A stretch of DNA of 64,000 nt from Primula veris. Lineage: Eukaryota; Streptophyta; Magnoliopsida; Ericales; Primulaceae. A program made the translations under genes and the position numbers. Below, one piece after another: positions 24,884 to 36,362 of this stretch. Where the stretch lies: assembly GCA_963682055.1 (NCBI GenBank), contig OY821742.1, positions 13,671,752-13,735,751 on the forward strand. The letters are read 5' to 3'. Each line of letters starts with the position of its first letter. Position 1 is the stretch's first letter. The notes under the pieces are model-generated. The model made no database searches and was not told where the DNA came from. It saw nothing but the letters and a program-made list of their open reading frames with translations.

Positions 24884-26023
24884 CTGTGAATAATTCTTAT
24901 GAATTTTCGTACTTAACAAAAACACTCCATTAATAATAAGGAACCAACCCACGAAAATCTCTACACCCCACTTAACCGTTTTTATATATATGGACTAGTA
25001 TTTTATTCCAAAAATTGAATTCCCACCATTTTTGCCACATATCCCCCACTGCACGTTTCTTTTTTAATTTTTCAAACTTAACTTCGATTTATTGTTGAAT
25101 TTACCCCAACCCAGGTTAATACTATTTTTTTTTGTAATTTGAAGTTTATTGCTAGACGGTACAGTTACCGTTTCAATTAAAAATATATTTTAGTTAACAT
25201 TTTTAAAATTTTAGTTAATATTTAAGTTTATGGTAGTTTCTATTAGGTTTTTTTATTTAGTTATTTTTTGTTTTTATTGGGTTGAAAAATTGGCGTACAT
25301 TACAATATCCCGTTTTGATTATAAAAAGTTATATTCAATATTCTTTAAATTTTAATTTATATTTAAATTTAGGCTATAACTGGTTAGGTTTATTCAACAA
25401 AAATTTGGGTTGAAAAGTTAACAACCGGACAATGTAATGTTTTGATAAAAATATATTCTAATCAATTTTTTAAAATTTTAATTAATATTAAGTTTAGTGT
25501 AATTTCGCTAGGGTTCTCCATTTTATTTTATTTTTAGTTTTTATCGGGTTAAAAAGTTAATGTCTAATGCCCATATTAACCAAATTATTAAATACCTTTT
25601 AAATAATTTAAAAAATATTACACATTCTATAAAGTGAAAGAATATAAGGGAAAAAAAATGCGTTGAGGATAGAGAGAAATAAAAAATGAAACGTTATTCA
25701 AATTTCAACAATATCTCCACTATTTTACCTGCTTCAAATTTAATTAAGAAATTGCTACTGTCTTAGTTCATGAGATATCTCATTTTTAATTGAAGTTGGG
25801 TACTGTTTTACACACAGTAAGTAAAAAAGGATTCAAATTTGATTAGCTCTAAATAGTTTCATTTACACTTTGAAAAAATAATTTTGATTAGGTTTATTTA
25901 TTTGCTACTGTTTATATGTATAGGCCTTTGACTGTAATTCATAGTAATTAATGAAAAATAGGATTGCACGTACACTGTTTGTATATATGCTTAAAGGAAT
26001 TTTAGCTCATATTTTTAAAATAA
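24884..26023. other. Intergenic, no gene seen
   Basis: This is very AT-rich sequence. TTAATTTTTAAAATTTTAATT-like phrases recur several times between 25150 and 25620, interspersed with GGGTTAAAAAGTTAA-like phrases, suggesting an old decayed repeat. No coding or RNA gene is recognised. Confidence 0.5.
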
Positions 26024-26362
26024 GATTTTTTCCGTTAATTTTACTTCAAGCTTAAACCTTTTTCATTATTAAGATATTGGTAAGAGTATATTTGGTTGCA
26101 GGTAATGTTTTTTCCTTGTGGATATATAGTAGAAGTGGTTTTTTTGTAATAAAATCAATGTAAGCTTTGCTATTGATTTTTTTGTAATAAAAATGATGTT
26201 TTTGTTATTGAAGGGCAAAAGAGTTGAGCAAAAAGGATTTTTTTCGTTAATTTTACTTCAAGCTTAAACCTTTTCCATTGTTAAGACTTTGGTAAGAGTG
26301 TATTTGGTTGCAGGTACTTAAATAGTAGTAGTTTTTTGTAATAAAATCAATGTAAGTTTTGC
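26024..26362. repeat. Interrupted tandem duplication upstream of the PPR gene
   Basis: Copy 1 (about 26024-26171) and copy 2 (about 26236-26362) share CGTTAATTTTACTTCAAGC, TTGGTAAGAGT, TATTTGGTTGCAGGTA, TTTTTTGTAATAAAATC and AATGTAAG. Between them, at 26198-26236, lies a fragment matching the PPR coding sequence. Confidence 0.8.
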
Positions 26363-26929
26363 TACCAAAAAATGTTACGTTTGATATCCTTGCTATGGTG
26401 ATCGGTGCATGCTTCACCTTGTTAATATAGTGGAAAATGTTCCATATGCTTTCGTATAGCTGAGAAAATGGTATGTAACATGATGATTGATCACATTTAT
26501 GTTCCATACTGGAGACTTATCTTAATTGAGTAGTTAACTGCAAGGTTATATACAGCTTAGTAGTTGCAACGCTTCAGTATTATCATTGTTGATAGATTCA
26601 TTGATGATATATATGAAAGTCTCCTTAATTTCTTTTGATTTGAATTTTCAACATTTTAGATGATTTTTTGATGAAAAATTATTATCTCTGATCTTTTTAC
26701 TGAAATTCTTTAGCGAAGCAGCTTTTCGCTATTTAAAGGTGGATTCTTAATTCTTACATGCTAATTGCTATGCTTAGATTACAAAAGAAGAAAATATACG
26801 GTGTTGCTCTGTTTGAGGCATTGTGTAAGTACGTATGTACTTCTAAAATTATTCTTGTCCTTAATTATGCCAGAAGTGTAGAACAGCATTTCCTTTTTAG
26901 AGTCGAAATACTCTTTTTGTGTCTGTGTT

Positions 26930-27125
26930 GCCGTAACTAGCTCTTGTTTTGTTTTTGTTTACAGGTGGAATGACGGGAGTGTTAAATGGGAAAATGGGTA
27001 GAGAAAACTCTGTTGCGTGACTGAATGAAAAGGTTGATTGGTTTGATTGTTTAATATGGTTAGCTGCTAAGAGGGAAATTAAGAAATAAGACTTGGCTCC
27101 ATTGAATGAGAAGTTCCTTTAATCT
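26930..27125 (+). promoter_or_regulatory. Probable 5' leader of the PPR gene, with a 3' splice site
   Basis: TTTTGTTTTTGTTTACAG at about 26947-26964 is a strong plant 3' splice site shape. The following 160 bp up to the ATG at 27126 are less AT-rich and contain no long ORF. A leader intron is plausible, but its donor is not identified. Confidence 0.4.
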
Positions 27126-29534
27126 ATGTGGGCTAAACAAAGGAAAACAATGTTCTACCATAAAAGAGGGACAAAAAATCCCTTCAATAATGATCGCTTT
27201 CTTGTGGGTATAAGAAACAAAAGCACCACCCCGTCCTCTAATAATGCTTCTGAACCTAGAAATATCTTCCTAGTAGCTGCTGTTGTCGAAGCGCTATCAG
27301 GAAATGAAGGAATTCAAATTTTGGAAAAGAACTCGGTTCCCATTTGTGATCCCCTTGTCCTTCAAGTACTTCAAAGGAGCTCTCTTGATGTATCAAAAAA
27401 AATGATTTTTTTTAAATGGTGTTCTAAAAAATTAGATTATAAGCACTCGGCCTCAGCCTACACCCAAATGCTTAAATCCATTTGCCGCAGTGGCATTGAC
27501 CACCATCACGAAATCATTAATCTATTGAGCTCAATGAAGAGAGACGGGCATGCTTTAGATTCTAGGACCTTTAAGCTATTGCTCAACACATTTTTCCGTT
27601 TGGGAAATTTTGATTTTGCTCTTGAAATTTTGGATCATATGGAGGAAGACTTAGGGACGAATACCAGCTACTTCAATCCTGACTTGTACAATTCGATGCT
27701 TATTGCGCTTATACGTAAAGAGCAGATAAGCGAGGCCCTGACCATTTTTTTTAAGATTTTAGAATCTTCTAATGAAAGTGACTCTTTCGTTAGTGATGTT
27801 GTGTGTAATGAGCTACTCGTTTCTCTTAGAAAGGCTGGAATGAAGGTAGAATTCCGAAAAGTTTTTGACAAACTAAGAGAGAGAAGAGGATATGTGCTGG
27901 ACCTGTGGGGATACAATATATGCATACATGCTTTCGGGTGTTGGGGTGACCCAAGCATATCTCTGAGCCTCTTTAGAGAGATGAAGGAAAATGGGGGTTC
28001 ATTTGGTCCAGATCTGTGCACTTATAATAGCCTTATCCATGTGCTTTGTTTGGCTGGGAAAGTGAGTGACTCTCTCATGGTTTGGGAGGATCTTAAAGGC
28101 TCTGGTCATGAGCCAGACGCGTTTACGTATCGTATAATTATACAAGGGTGTTCTAAATCGTGTAAGATAGATGATGCAACGAAGATTTTTAGCGAGATGC
28201 AATATAATGGGTTTCTTCCAGGTACTGTTGTGTATAACTCTGTTTTAGATGGGCTGTTCAAGGCTAAGAGAGTTATGGATGCTTGTCAATTATTTGAAAA
28301 GATGGTTGATGATGGGGTGAGGATTTCATGTTATACATACAATATATTAATTGATGGGTTGATAAAAAACGGAAGAGCTGCAGCTGGGTATACACTTTTT
28401 TGTGATTTAAAGAAAAAGGGTCAATTTGTGGATGGGGTTACATATAGTATTATTATTTTGTGTTTTTGTAGAGAAGGTCAACTCGAGGAAGCTTTTCGAC
28501 TAGTTGAAGAGATGGAAGCTAGAGGCTTTATTGTCGATCTAGTGACTATAACGTCTCTATTGATCGGGCTATATAGGCAGGGCCAGTGGGACAGGGCAAA
28601 TAGACTTATGAAGCATATCAGAGATGGAGACCTAGTGTTGAATGTTCTCAAATGGAAAGCTGGTTTAGAGGCTTCTATGAGTGTCCCACAGAGCAATAAA
28701 AAGGATTATACTCCTATTTTTCCATCTAAAGGTAACTTTAGCGACATAATGAATATGATAAGTTCACGAGAAGGTGAGGAGTTTAATTCGCAAAACACCG
28801 ACCCATGGTCATCATCCCCCTATATGGATTGGTTGGCCAAGAAAACAAACTCAAATGACCAATATTTCCAAAAGTTTTTGTTATTGAAGGGGAAAAGAGT
28901 TGAGCCAAAAGGCGTAGACTCTTTTGATATAGACATGGTGAATACGTACTTGTCGATATTGCTAGCGAAAGGAAAGCTCAGCTTAGCGTGCAAGATTTTT
29001 GAGATTTTCACCGAGATGGGTATCAATCCAGTGCGATATACATACAATTCAATGATGAGTTCATTTGTCAAAAAGGGCTATTTCAACGAGGCTTGGGGTG
29101 TTTTTCAAGAAATGGACGAGAAGATATGTCCAGCAGATATAGCTACGTATAATCTGATAATTCAGAGCCTAGGGAAGATGGGGAGGGCCGATTTAGCTAG
29201 TATTATTTTGGATAAGCTAATGAAGCAAGGTGGTTATCTTGATATTGTGATGTATAATACTCTGATTAATGCACTAGGAAAAGCTGGGCGTTTAGATGAA
29301 GCGGAAAAGTTTTTTGATCAGATGAGGGCAAGTGGGATAAATCCCGATGTTGTGACTTATAATACTTTAATTGAAGTTTATAGTAAAGCAGGTCAAGTAG
29401 AGGGTGCTTACAAGTTTCTAAGATTGATGCTCGAGGCTGGTTGTCCTCCTAATCATGTTACGGATACGACTCTGGAGTTTCTCCAGACGGAGGTTGAGAA
29501 ATTAAAAACTAAAACTCCAAAAACACAAACCTAA
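27126..29534 (+). CDS. P-class pentatricopeptide repeat protein (At4g01570-like), intronless
   Basis: This encodes an 802-residue RNA-binding PPR protein, probably acting on organellar transcripts. The sequence is one open frame with repeated 35-residue helix pairs such as YNSLIHVLCLAGKVSDSLMV, YNSVLDGLFKAKRVMDACQL, YNILIDGLIKNGRAAAGYTL and YNTLINALGKAGRLDEAEKF. No E or DYW editing domain follows, so it is P-class. A repeat-poor spacer around residues 510-590 (MSVPQSNKKDYTPIFPSK to DPWSSSPYMDWLA) splits two PPR blocks, as I recall for At4g01570. The N-terminus is rich in Lys, Arg and Asn and could be a targeting peptide. The first ATG (27126) is taken; another at 27150 in the same frame is possible. 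Like most PPR genes it has no intron in the CDS. Confidence 0.93.
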   Translation: MWAKQRKTMFYHKRGTKNPFNNDRFLVGIRNKSTTPSSNNASEPRNIFLVAAVVEALSGNEGIQILEKNSVPICDPLVLQVLQRSSLDVSKKMIFFKWCSKKLDYKHSASAYTQMLKSICRSGIDHHHEIINLLSSMKRDGHALDSRTFKLLLNTFFRLGNFDFALEILDHMEEDLGTNTSYFNPDLYNSMLIALIRKEQISEALTIFFKILESSNESDSFVSDVVCNELLVSLRKAGMKVEFRKVFDKLRERRGYVLDLWGYNICIHAFGCWGDPSISLSLFREMKENGGSFGPDLCTYNSLIHVLCLAGKVSDSLMVWEDLKGSGHEPDAFTYRIIIQGCSKSCKIDDATKIFSEMQYNGFLPGTVVYNSVLDGLFKAKRVMDACQLFEKMVDDGVRISCYTYNILIDGLIKNGRAAAGYTLFCDLKKKGQFVDGVTYSIIILCFCREGQLEEAFRLVEEMEARGFIVDLVTITSLLIGLYRQGQWDRANRLMKHIRDGDLVLNVLKWKAGLEASMSVPQSNKKDYTPIFPSKGNFSDIMNMISSREGEEFNSQNTDPWSSSPYMDWLAKKTNSNDQYFQKFLLLKGKRVEPKGVDSFDIDMVNTYLSILLAKGKLSLACKIFEIFTEMGINPVRYTYNSMMSSFVKKGYFNEAWGVFQEMDEKICPADIATYNLIIQSLGKMGRADLASIILDKLMKQGGYLDIVMYNTLINALGKAGRLDEAEKFFDQMRASGINPDVVTYNTLIEVYSKAGQVEGAYKFLRLMLEAGCPPNHVTDTTLEFLQTEVEKLKTKTPKTQT

Positions 29535-32192
29535 GACACACATTTCCCTCATGATAATATCACTGGTTAGTTGGGGTGTTGCTGGTCCAGGCCAGTAGCA
29601 CACGAAACCATATGGAGAACCTACCAAGGTAAAATGTCGAAACCACCATCATATTTCTGATATATTTAAAATTTTGAGAGTTTGACCAGAATGACATGTA
29701 CGAGAAAGAAGGAAACTTGTTGCTGCATAACTGTGTTTGTAATGCCTAAAGGATAGATAAACTGTTTGCATGATACAAACAATGATCAATATGATATACA
29801 CTATAAACTTATGCAAGTACAGAAGAGCATAGTACTTTTGTGAAGATGTTCCAAAATCATTGTGCTGTACCTTTAAAAATTCATCATTTTGTTGTTCTGG
29901 CTTTAATGAGATGGCATGAATTTTTTAGCTCATCATGATGGGTAACGAGGTCAAGTTGCTGGTAATTTTCTTAGTGAATTAATCTTCTTTGTATTCAGTC
30001 TTCTCCCCATCTTGGTCTGAAACTTTGATAAATAACTGGATGATAGTCCTTCCCCTCATTATTCCCTGCCACTTATTTAAACTGGATTTGTTAAATTTTA
30101 GAAAGTAAGTTTGGTTCACTATATGAAGAAGTTCGAGTAATAGACATGTTTTGTTTTTGAAAGAGTAATAGACATATTGGTTGCATGTGCTTGATGACCT
30201 TGGTAATTATCCATTGAATTGTTTCTACCCTTTATCTTGAATGTTACTGTTCAATTTTAGTATTGAATGGTTACTGTGTTACATTTGTTCTATTAACTAG
30301 GCAAATTTGCATCTTTTTGAGAATCAACTTCTTATGTTTCTATTCTTTTGTACTTCGATCTGATAATACGGAGTATTTGTGTTATTTTCATTGTTTCAGG
30401 CTGGTTTTCCTTTCCACCTGCTGTTGAGGGAGAAGTATATGAGACATCATAGTTCAGTGAAGGGGATTGGAGAGATACGACATCTGTCGTTTTACAGAAC
30501 TTGGCTCTTCTCGGTACATTGATTGAGCACCTATTTTCTTCTAATACAATGCTTTAATATGATGTACAGTTAGAGATGCATTTTTCACATAGATGGCATT
30601 TTTTTTTACTTTTTACAAGGAAACGTTGATTCCCTTTTAGTGTTAATTAGATGGGAGTACTTTTCAATAATCTGTGGATATGCATACTGATAAACTAATA
30701 AGCAGTACTACTACTTAATTGGGAAAGATACATAGCATTACTTGGGAAACAGGTTCAAAATATGTTGCAAGGACTGGTGTGTTTACTGTTTTACAGTAAA
30801 ATACCTATGTAATATTCATTATAGAAACTAGAAAGTATTCTTGATTAATGATATCTTACTGTTTGAAGTATACTAAGGTGCTAGTTTAACTTCTCTTACA
30901 AATCATTCCATGGTAATTGATATTATTTTAAAAGGGTTTGTGTGGTTAAGCAATTACGCTCATATGGTCAAGCTATCTAAGTTTTGAGAATGAAACTACT
31001 TGGGTTTAAGTATATATTTCACAGAACTCAAGAGATGTAAATGCTTGTTTTACATGGGTTCGAAGATGAAACTAGGATTCTAAGTGGGTGGGTAACTCAC
31101 TTTGTTAGCATCTTAACGAACATGCAAAATTCAAAACTAGGAATCAATGTGAGCCATTCTTTTTAGGAGTGAGTTGGCCTGCAAATGAATCAAACAGGAA
31201 AATCTCGTGTTCGATTCTTAAATGGCTTTCATGTTCAGCCTTTTGTTAATGGACCTATCATAAACCCACATTTCCGATTATGAAAGAAACCTCATTCAGT
31301 TTGTGCATATTTATGTTACTAAAATTGATATAGGAGTATACGAAGTGAGCAAAAGGTGCTACATGTCAAACTATATTACAATAAGCATAGTTACCAAATA
31401 ATTTTTGCCCAGAAAAGCACATTACTAGCAGATAACTTAATTTTAACGGAGAAAATCAGTACGCACGAACATATTTGTGTCTCTCTCAACAGCTTCACCA
31501 TCACCATCTCACAACCAACCACCTCTTTCGACATTTCTATTTCTCTCTCTCTATCTATGTACATCTCATCACTCTTAGAAGTGCTCTCTTTATACGTCTC
31601 TCAATATATCCAACAACTTAGGGTTATGTGTTAATCGACGGCGGGCGATCATGGTTCAAACGTAGGAGAAAATTATTGGAATAAGTCTCAGATTAACTAA
31701 TCATAAACCTTTCAGTTCGTAATCAGTAGCTAGATTTCTAGATAAATTGCAAGCTTGCAGTTTGGAGTTTCAATTTCAATTGTTTTGATTTAATCAATTG
31801 ACTATAGTTTCGAGTTTTTATCATCTACATTTTCGAGTTAAGTATAACATATCTACCATCTACAATTCATATAAAGTCAAATGTGACATTGCACTTGATC
31901 AATAATTCATCTCTCTTTTTCCGGTTGGCATTTATAAAAATAAGTTCATATATTTTCTTTCCTGAGTTTGTGTTCAATTTGTTGGTCTACCTTAAACGCG
32001 ACTCTAAAATATGCAATTTTTGTGTTAGAATCAAAATCTATTTGGTCAAAAAACTGTAAATTTTTAAAAGAGTTTTTTGGTAACACAATTAAATTTAAGT
32101 TCAAAATAGCGATTGGTTCATTTTCATCAATCATCACGTCCCTTTGTGGCCACTGCCGTCACAGGCGTGCGATTGCTACGAGTCATGATAAT
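29535..32192. other. PPR 3' flank and intergenic region, no other gene seen
   Basis: This is AT-rich sequence. The first few hundred bases are likely the PPR 3' UTR. A TTGTTTCAG at about 30391-30399 could be a splice acceptor of a spliced 3' UTR, but there is no proof. Around 31060-31230 there are GGTTCGAAGATGA and GTGTTCGATTCTT phrases resembling Pol III B boxes, perhaps old SINE pieces. Confidence 0.45.
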
Positions 32193-32791
32193 CAGGGGGA
32201 AGCTAAGTGGGGACGATCGGGTGCCACGGCACCTCACATAATTTTAGAAATCCCAAGTGACGCAATTTTTTTTTAGTACAATTTCTTTTTATGTGTAGAT
32301 TTGGCACCCCCATAAAAATATGTTACTTGTAAATATATTTATAGCTAATGTTTGAACCCAAAATACAATAATTAAATTTGGGCCGAAAGACCCAATTATA
32401 TTTTTCTTTGATATTGGACTCTTTAAGATTTAATTAAAAAAAAAAATAACATCAACAACACTTCTCTTCGTGCGTGTCAGCGTGTGTATCAAAATAAAAA
32501 ACAAAGTTGAAAAAAGAAAAACTCCACTCCTCTGTGCTGCTGTGCACCGCATTGATTGGGGTTAGATTTAATTAAAAAAACATCAACAATTCTATCATTC
32601 TGGCTCGGCAAGGTATACTCTTCTATTTATTTTTTCCTTTAATATGCTTCTTTTTATTATATGTATTGATGTTATGTTGCACCATAGGTGTTTGATTAAA
32701 GTACTCAAAGGGAAAAAAAAAAAAAAGGCTATTAACTCTTAGAGTTTTAATCTGCAGATCTGGCATCGCTAATATTTTTATCGAGTATAAA

Positions 32792-35104
32792 ATGAGAAAT
32801 ACACCTAAAATAAATTCGTTCTTTAAGAGAGCTAATGTTTCTCCGACGGAAGAGAATGTTGGTAGTAGTGTTGATCACGTGACAATCGATACGCCTAGTC
32901 CTCCAACAAAAATTCAAAGAATTGACACAGTAGAATTTGATATTAATTCGCTAGAGCGTGATCCTGGATTACGTAGAAAAATTTGGGAGTATCCTGTTAA
33001 TAGGCGTGACGAAGTTCGTAGGGCGTACATAACTCTACATGGTCCAAATCGTCCCGATTTAGGAAAAAAATATCCGTATACTCTTGCATCCGCCAAGGCT
33101 CGTCCTCGAAGATTTCAAGCTCCGTGGTTTGCTTTATTTTCGTGGTTGGAATATTCAGTGGCCAAGAACAAGGCTTTCTGTTTTCCTTGTTTCCTTTTTG
33201 CGCCTCCGGATGGGTCTAGTTTTGCAGGACATAGTGCATTTGTTGTTGAAGGTTTTGATGGTTGGAGGAAGGTCAATAGCGGGAAAACTTGTTCTTTTCG
33301 TTTGCATGAAGGTGTTAATTCCGATTCTTGTCATCGAACCGCTGAACATAAATGGAAGGAAATACAAAACCCAACTCAAAATATTGAAAGGGTGATTGTA
33401 AAATTTTCTGCCAAACAAGTTTTTAACAATCGCATTCGCTTAAAAATTTCTATTGACTTGGTTCGAAGATTGGCCTTTCAAGCTATGCCTTTCAGAGGGC
33501 ATGATGAGAAATCAACATCAAACAACCGTGGTAATTTCCTTGAGTTTTATGATTTATTAGCATCATATAATGAAGAAGCCACCAAAGCATTGATAAATGT
33601 TCCAAAGAATGCCACTTACAAGTCGTCTGATATTCAAAAAGAAATTTTACATATCTTTTCTATAAAAGTGAAAGAGGCGATTCGAGAAGAAATTGGACAT
33701 GCTAAATTCTGCATTATAGTGGACGAAGCTCGAGATGCGTCAAAAAAGGAGCAGATGGCAGTAGTTATAAGATTTGTTGATAAAAATGATGTTTTATGGG
33801 AGCGTTTTTTTGGTATTGTTCATGTTCCCAACACTATGGCAGTGACACTAAAAGATAGCATATGCTCAGTTCTCAATCACCACAATCTCGATATTCGGAA
33901 TATTCGGGGACAAGGATTTGACGGTGCAAGTAACATGCGGGGTGAGTTTCATGGACTACAAGCTTTGATATTAAGTGATTGCCCATATGCTTATTATGTT
34001 CACTGCTTCGCACATCGATTACAATTAGCATTAGTGGCATCAGCAAAAGAAGTGCTTCCAGTCGACCGATTTTTTGCTAAATTGCTTCGGATCGTGAATA
34101 TTGTTAGTGCATCATGCAAGAGAAATGATGAGTTGAAAGCTGGCCATGCCGATGATATTGCTTTCTTAATTTCCATTGAAGAGCTTGAGACTAGAAGAGG
34201 ATTAAATCAAATTGGTAATCTGCAACGACCTGGTGATACTCGCTGGAGTTCTCACCTAAAGTCTGTTTCTAGCTTGATAAAAATGTATAGTGCTGCTTGC
34301 ATGGTTTTACTTAATATTTATGAAGATGGACCTACTTCTCTAAAGGGAGAAGCTCGTTCAACACATAAGGCATTAACTTCCTTTGAATTTGTCTTTATAC
34401 TTCATCTTATGAAGTCAATATTAGGAATCACGAATTCTCTTTGTCTAGCTTTGCAATCTAAAACTCAAGACATTCTTAAGGCTACTTCAATGGTTTTATC
34501 TACTAAAAGCCTTCTTCAAAATCTTAGAGATAATGAATTCGATGATTTGGTTGCTACCGTCAAACTCTTTTGTGAATCACGCAACATTGATATCCCAAAC
34601 TTGAATGCAAAATATTCTTCGAGGTATGATCCCACTCGTGATAACTTTTCAGTACTTGACCGCTATAGAGTTGATATTTTCTATCGTGCTATAGATTCTC
34701 AAATTCAAGAACTAAATCGTCGCTTTGATGAGCAAGTAATGGAATTGTTAGTTCTTAGTTCTACTTTGAATCCTAATTGTCACTCTTCAATATTCAAAAT
34801 TGATGATATTTGTCTACTTGTTGACAAATTTTATCCGGAGGACTTTACGGAGTTTGAGAAAAGTAACTTGAAATTGGAACTTCGACATTACGAGAATTGT
34901 GTTATTTCTCTTCCTGAATACAAGAATTTATCATCGATTTCCGAGCTTTGTCAATGGTTGGTAGAAACAAAATGGTCTACAACATATCAGCTTGTTTATA
35001 TAATTGTGGTTCTCGTGCTTACTCTTCCCGTTTCTACCGCCACCGCAGAAAGATCATTTTCAGCTATGAATATCATCAAAACTAGTATTCGTAATAAAAT
35101 GTAA
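32792..35104 (+). CDS. hAT transposase (TTF-type zinc finger, DUF4371, hAT C-terminal domain), cut by a late stop
   Basis: This 770-codon single-exon frame encodes a transposase of the ZMYM1/TTF-like hAT group. It shows a TTF-type zinc finger (AFCFPCFLF, about residue 130), a DUF4371 region, then the RNase H-like core. The presumed catalytic residues are present: Asp in IIVDEARD (about 310), Asp in GQGFDGASNM (about 375) and Glu in the dimerisation motif STATAERSFSAMN (about 752). A TAA at 35102-35104 ends the frame right after IRNKM. The same frame then stays open for 40 more codons to TGA at 35225-35227 and looks like the family's usual C-terminus, including DCMMMYIEKDIA. So a single nonsense change removes the last 40 residues. 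The start is the first ATG. Confidence 0.9.
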   Translation: MRNTPKINSFFKRANVSPTEENVGSSVDHVTIDTPSPPTKIQRIDTVEFDINSLERDPGLRRKIWEYPVNRRDEVRRAYITLHGPNRPDLGKKYPYTLASAKARPRRFQAPWFALFSWLEYSVAKNKAFCFPCFLFAPPDGSSFAGHSAFVVEGFDGWRKVNSGKTCSFRLHEGVNSDSCHRTAEHKWKEIQNPTQNIERVIVKFSAKQVFNNRIRLKISIDLVRRLAFQAMPFRGHDEKSTSNNRGNFLEFYDLLASYNEEATKALINVPKNATYKSSDIQKEILHIFSIKVKEAIREEIGHAKFCIIVDEARDASKKEQMAVVIRFVDKNDVLWERFFGIVHVPNTMAVTLKDSICSVLNHHNLDIRNIRGQGFDGASNMRGEFHGLQALILSDCPYAYYVHCFAHRLQLALVASAKEVLPVDRFFAKLLRIVNIVSASCKRNDELKAGHADDIAFLISIEELETRRGLNQIGNLQRPGDTRWSSHLKSVSSLIKMYSAACMVLLNIYEDGPTSLKGEARSTHKALTSFEFVFILHLMKSILGITNSLCLALQSKTQDILKATSMVLSTKSLLQNLRDNEFDDLVATVKLFCESRNIDIPNLNAKYSSRYDPTRDNFSVLDRYRVDIFYRAIDSQIQELNRRFDEQVMELLVLSSTLNPNCHSSIFKIDDICLLVDKFYPEDFTEFEKSNLKLELRHYENCVISLPEYKNLSSISELCQWLVETKWSTTYQLVYIIVVLVLTLPVSTATAERSFSAMNIIKTSIRNKM

Positions 35105-35227
35105 GCCGATTATCTTGAAGATTGTATGATGATGTATATTGAGAAAGATATTGCTTCAAAATTTAGCACGGAAACTATCATTGATGCATTTGCGAATGCG
35201 AGCAGCCGTCGGGTTCATTTCTTTTGA
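35105..35227 (+). pseudogene. Cut-off C-terminal tail of the hAT transposase
   Basis: These 40 codons follow the TAA in the same frame and keep the hAT C-terminal pattern (LEDCMMMYIEK, then TIIDAF). That shows the stop is recent or tolerated rather than the natural end. The frame ends at TGA 35225-35227. Confidence 0.75.
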
Positions 35228-35710
35228 TTTTATCAGGTATCATGTTAGTTATTTGCAATAATTTTTGTGTTTATACTTTGGTATTTGTTCAACAACACTT
35301 AAATGGGGTATATAGATTATGGGTGAGTATGAAAAATTATTATTTTAAGTTGTTTTTTTTTTTGGTATATTTTGGCACCCCCATTTACACATCCTGGCTT
35401 CGCCCCTCGTGATTAAACTCAATCTCGCTGGCCGCTACAACGTCATCGTTAAAATCAGATTTAGAGATCAAAATCGTTTTCAAACTCAAAACAAAAACAC
35501 ATACGCAAATTATTTTCGACTAATTCATATAATCATGCTTTGTCTGTCCCATAAATGTTTTGCCACGAAATTGCTCTATCAATATTGTGGCGTATTATTT
35601 TCTGATAATTTTTCCCATTGAGATAGAGGGGGGATTTTGGCGATGGTGGTGCTCACTTGCCGCAAATAGTACATCATGAGAAGATGGACAATCAAAAAGT
35701 TTTTTTTAAA

Positions 35711-35748
<38 letters not shown>

Positions 35749-36113
35749 CAATAACCGAGTTTTTCTTTTGTCCCGTTGTTACAGTGAACGATACAAAATA
35801 TCGTTAAATAAATGATCGTTTGATCATTTACTTTAGATCTGGACCGTAATATTTAAGTGTATAATAGTAATTTTAGGATTTTTTTTTTAATAGGGTTTAT
35901 AGATGCTACATTAATCCAGATATAATCTAAATTGATCTAACGGTTCACGAATTAACGGTATTTTATCTTGTTCACGTTAGCAACGGGATAAAAGGAGACC
36001 CTCAATAATCACAAGATGAGAAAGAAGGGATCTCTCGGGAAATAGGGATTGATGACCTTAGAGAGAGATAAGAGGTGACATATGGAGAAAAGTGGACTAG
36101 AACGTGAAAACAA

Positions 36114-36362
36114 AAATTACAAAGAAAAAATAATTTAACGGATATTTAAAACCGTTACTGATATTTGTTTTTGAAAAAAAATAGTTTGACACATGGTTGG
36201 TAATGTAATTTCAAACAAATTAGGCTATGAACTTATGATTACAAAGAAATAATAATTTAATGGATATTTAAAACCGTTACTAATATTTGTTTTTGAAAGA
36301 AAAATAGTTTGAGACATTATTGGTAATGTAGTTTCAAAGAAATTAGGCTATGAACTTATGAT
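36114..36362. repeat. Two-copy tandem repeat, unit about 125 bp
   Basis: Copies at about 36114-36238 and 36239-36362 share ATTACAAAGAAA, GATATTTAAAACCGTTACT, ATATTTGTTTTTGAAA and TTAGGCTATGAACTTATGAT, with only scattered differences. The duplication is therefore fairly young. Non-coding. Confidence 0.88.

Larger units (their letters stand above)
32193..35408 (+). mobile_element. hAT transposon carrying its transposase (about 3.2 kb)
   Basis: The left end CAGGGGGAAGCTAAG and the inverted right end GAGGGGCGAAGCCAGG are imperfect TIRs of the CAGGGGCGGAGCCAGG type seen in plant hAT elements. Inside both ends a GGGTGCC/GGCACCCCC box recurs in inverted orientation (about 32280-32310 and 35370-35385). 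The flanks ATGATAAT and GTGATTAA are only partly alike, so the target duplication is decayed or the ends are off by a base. The transposase gene fills the middle. Confidence 0.75.

Noticed and set aside
32914..33418. Minus-strand and alternative-frame ORFs inside the hAT transposase
   Set aside because: They are shadows of the transposase frame, with no domain features.
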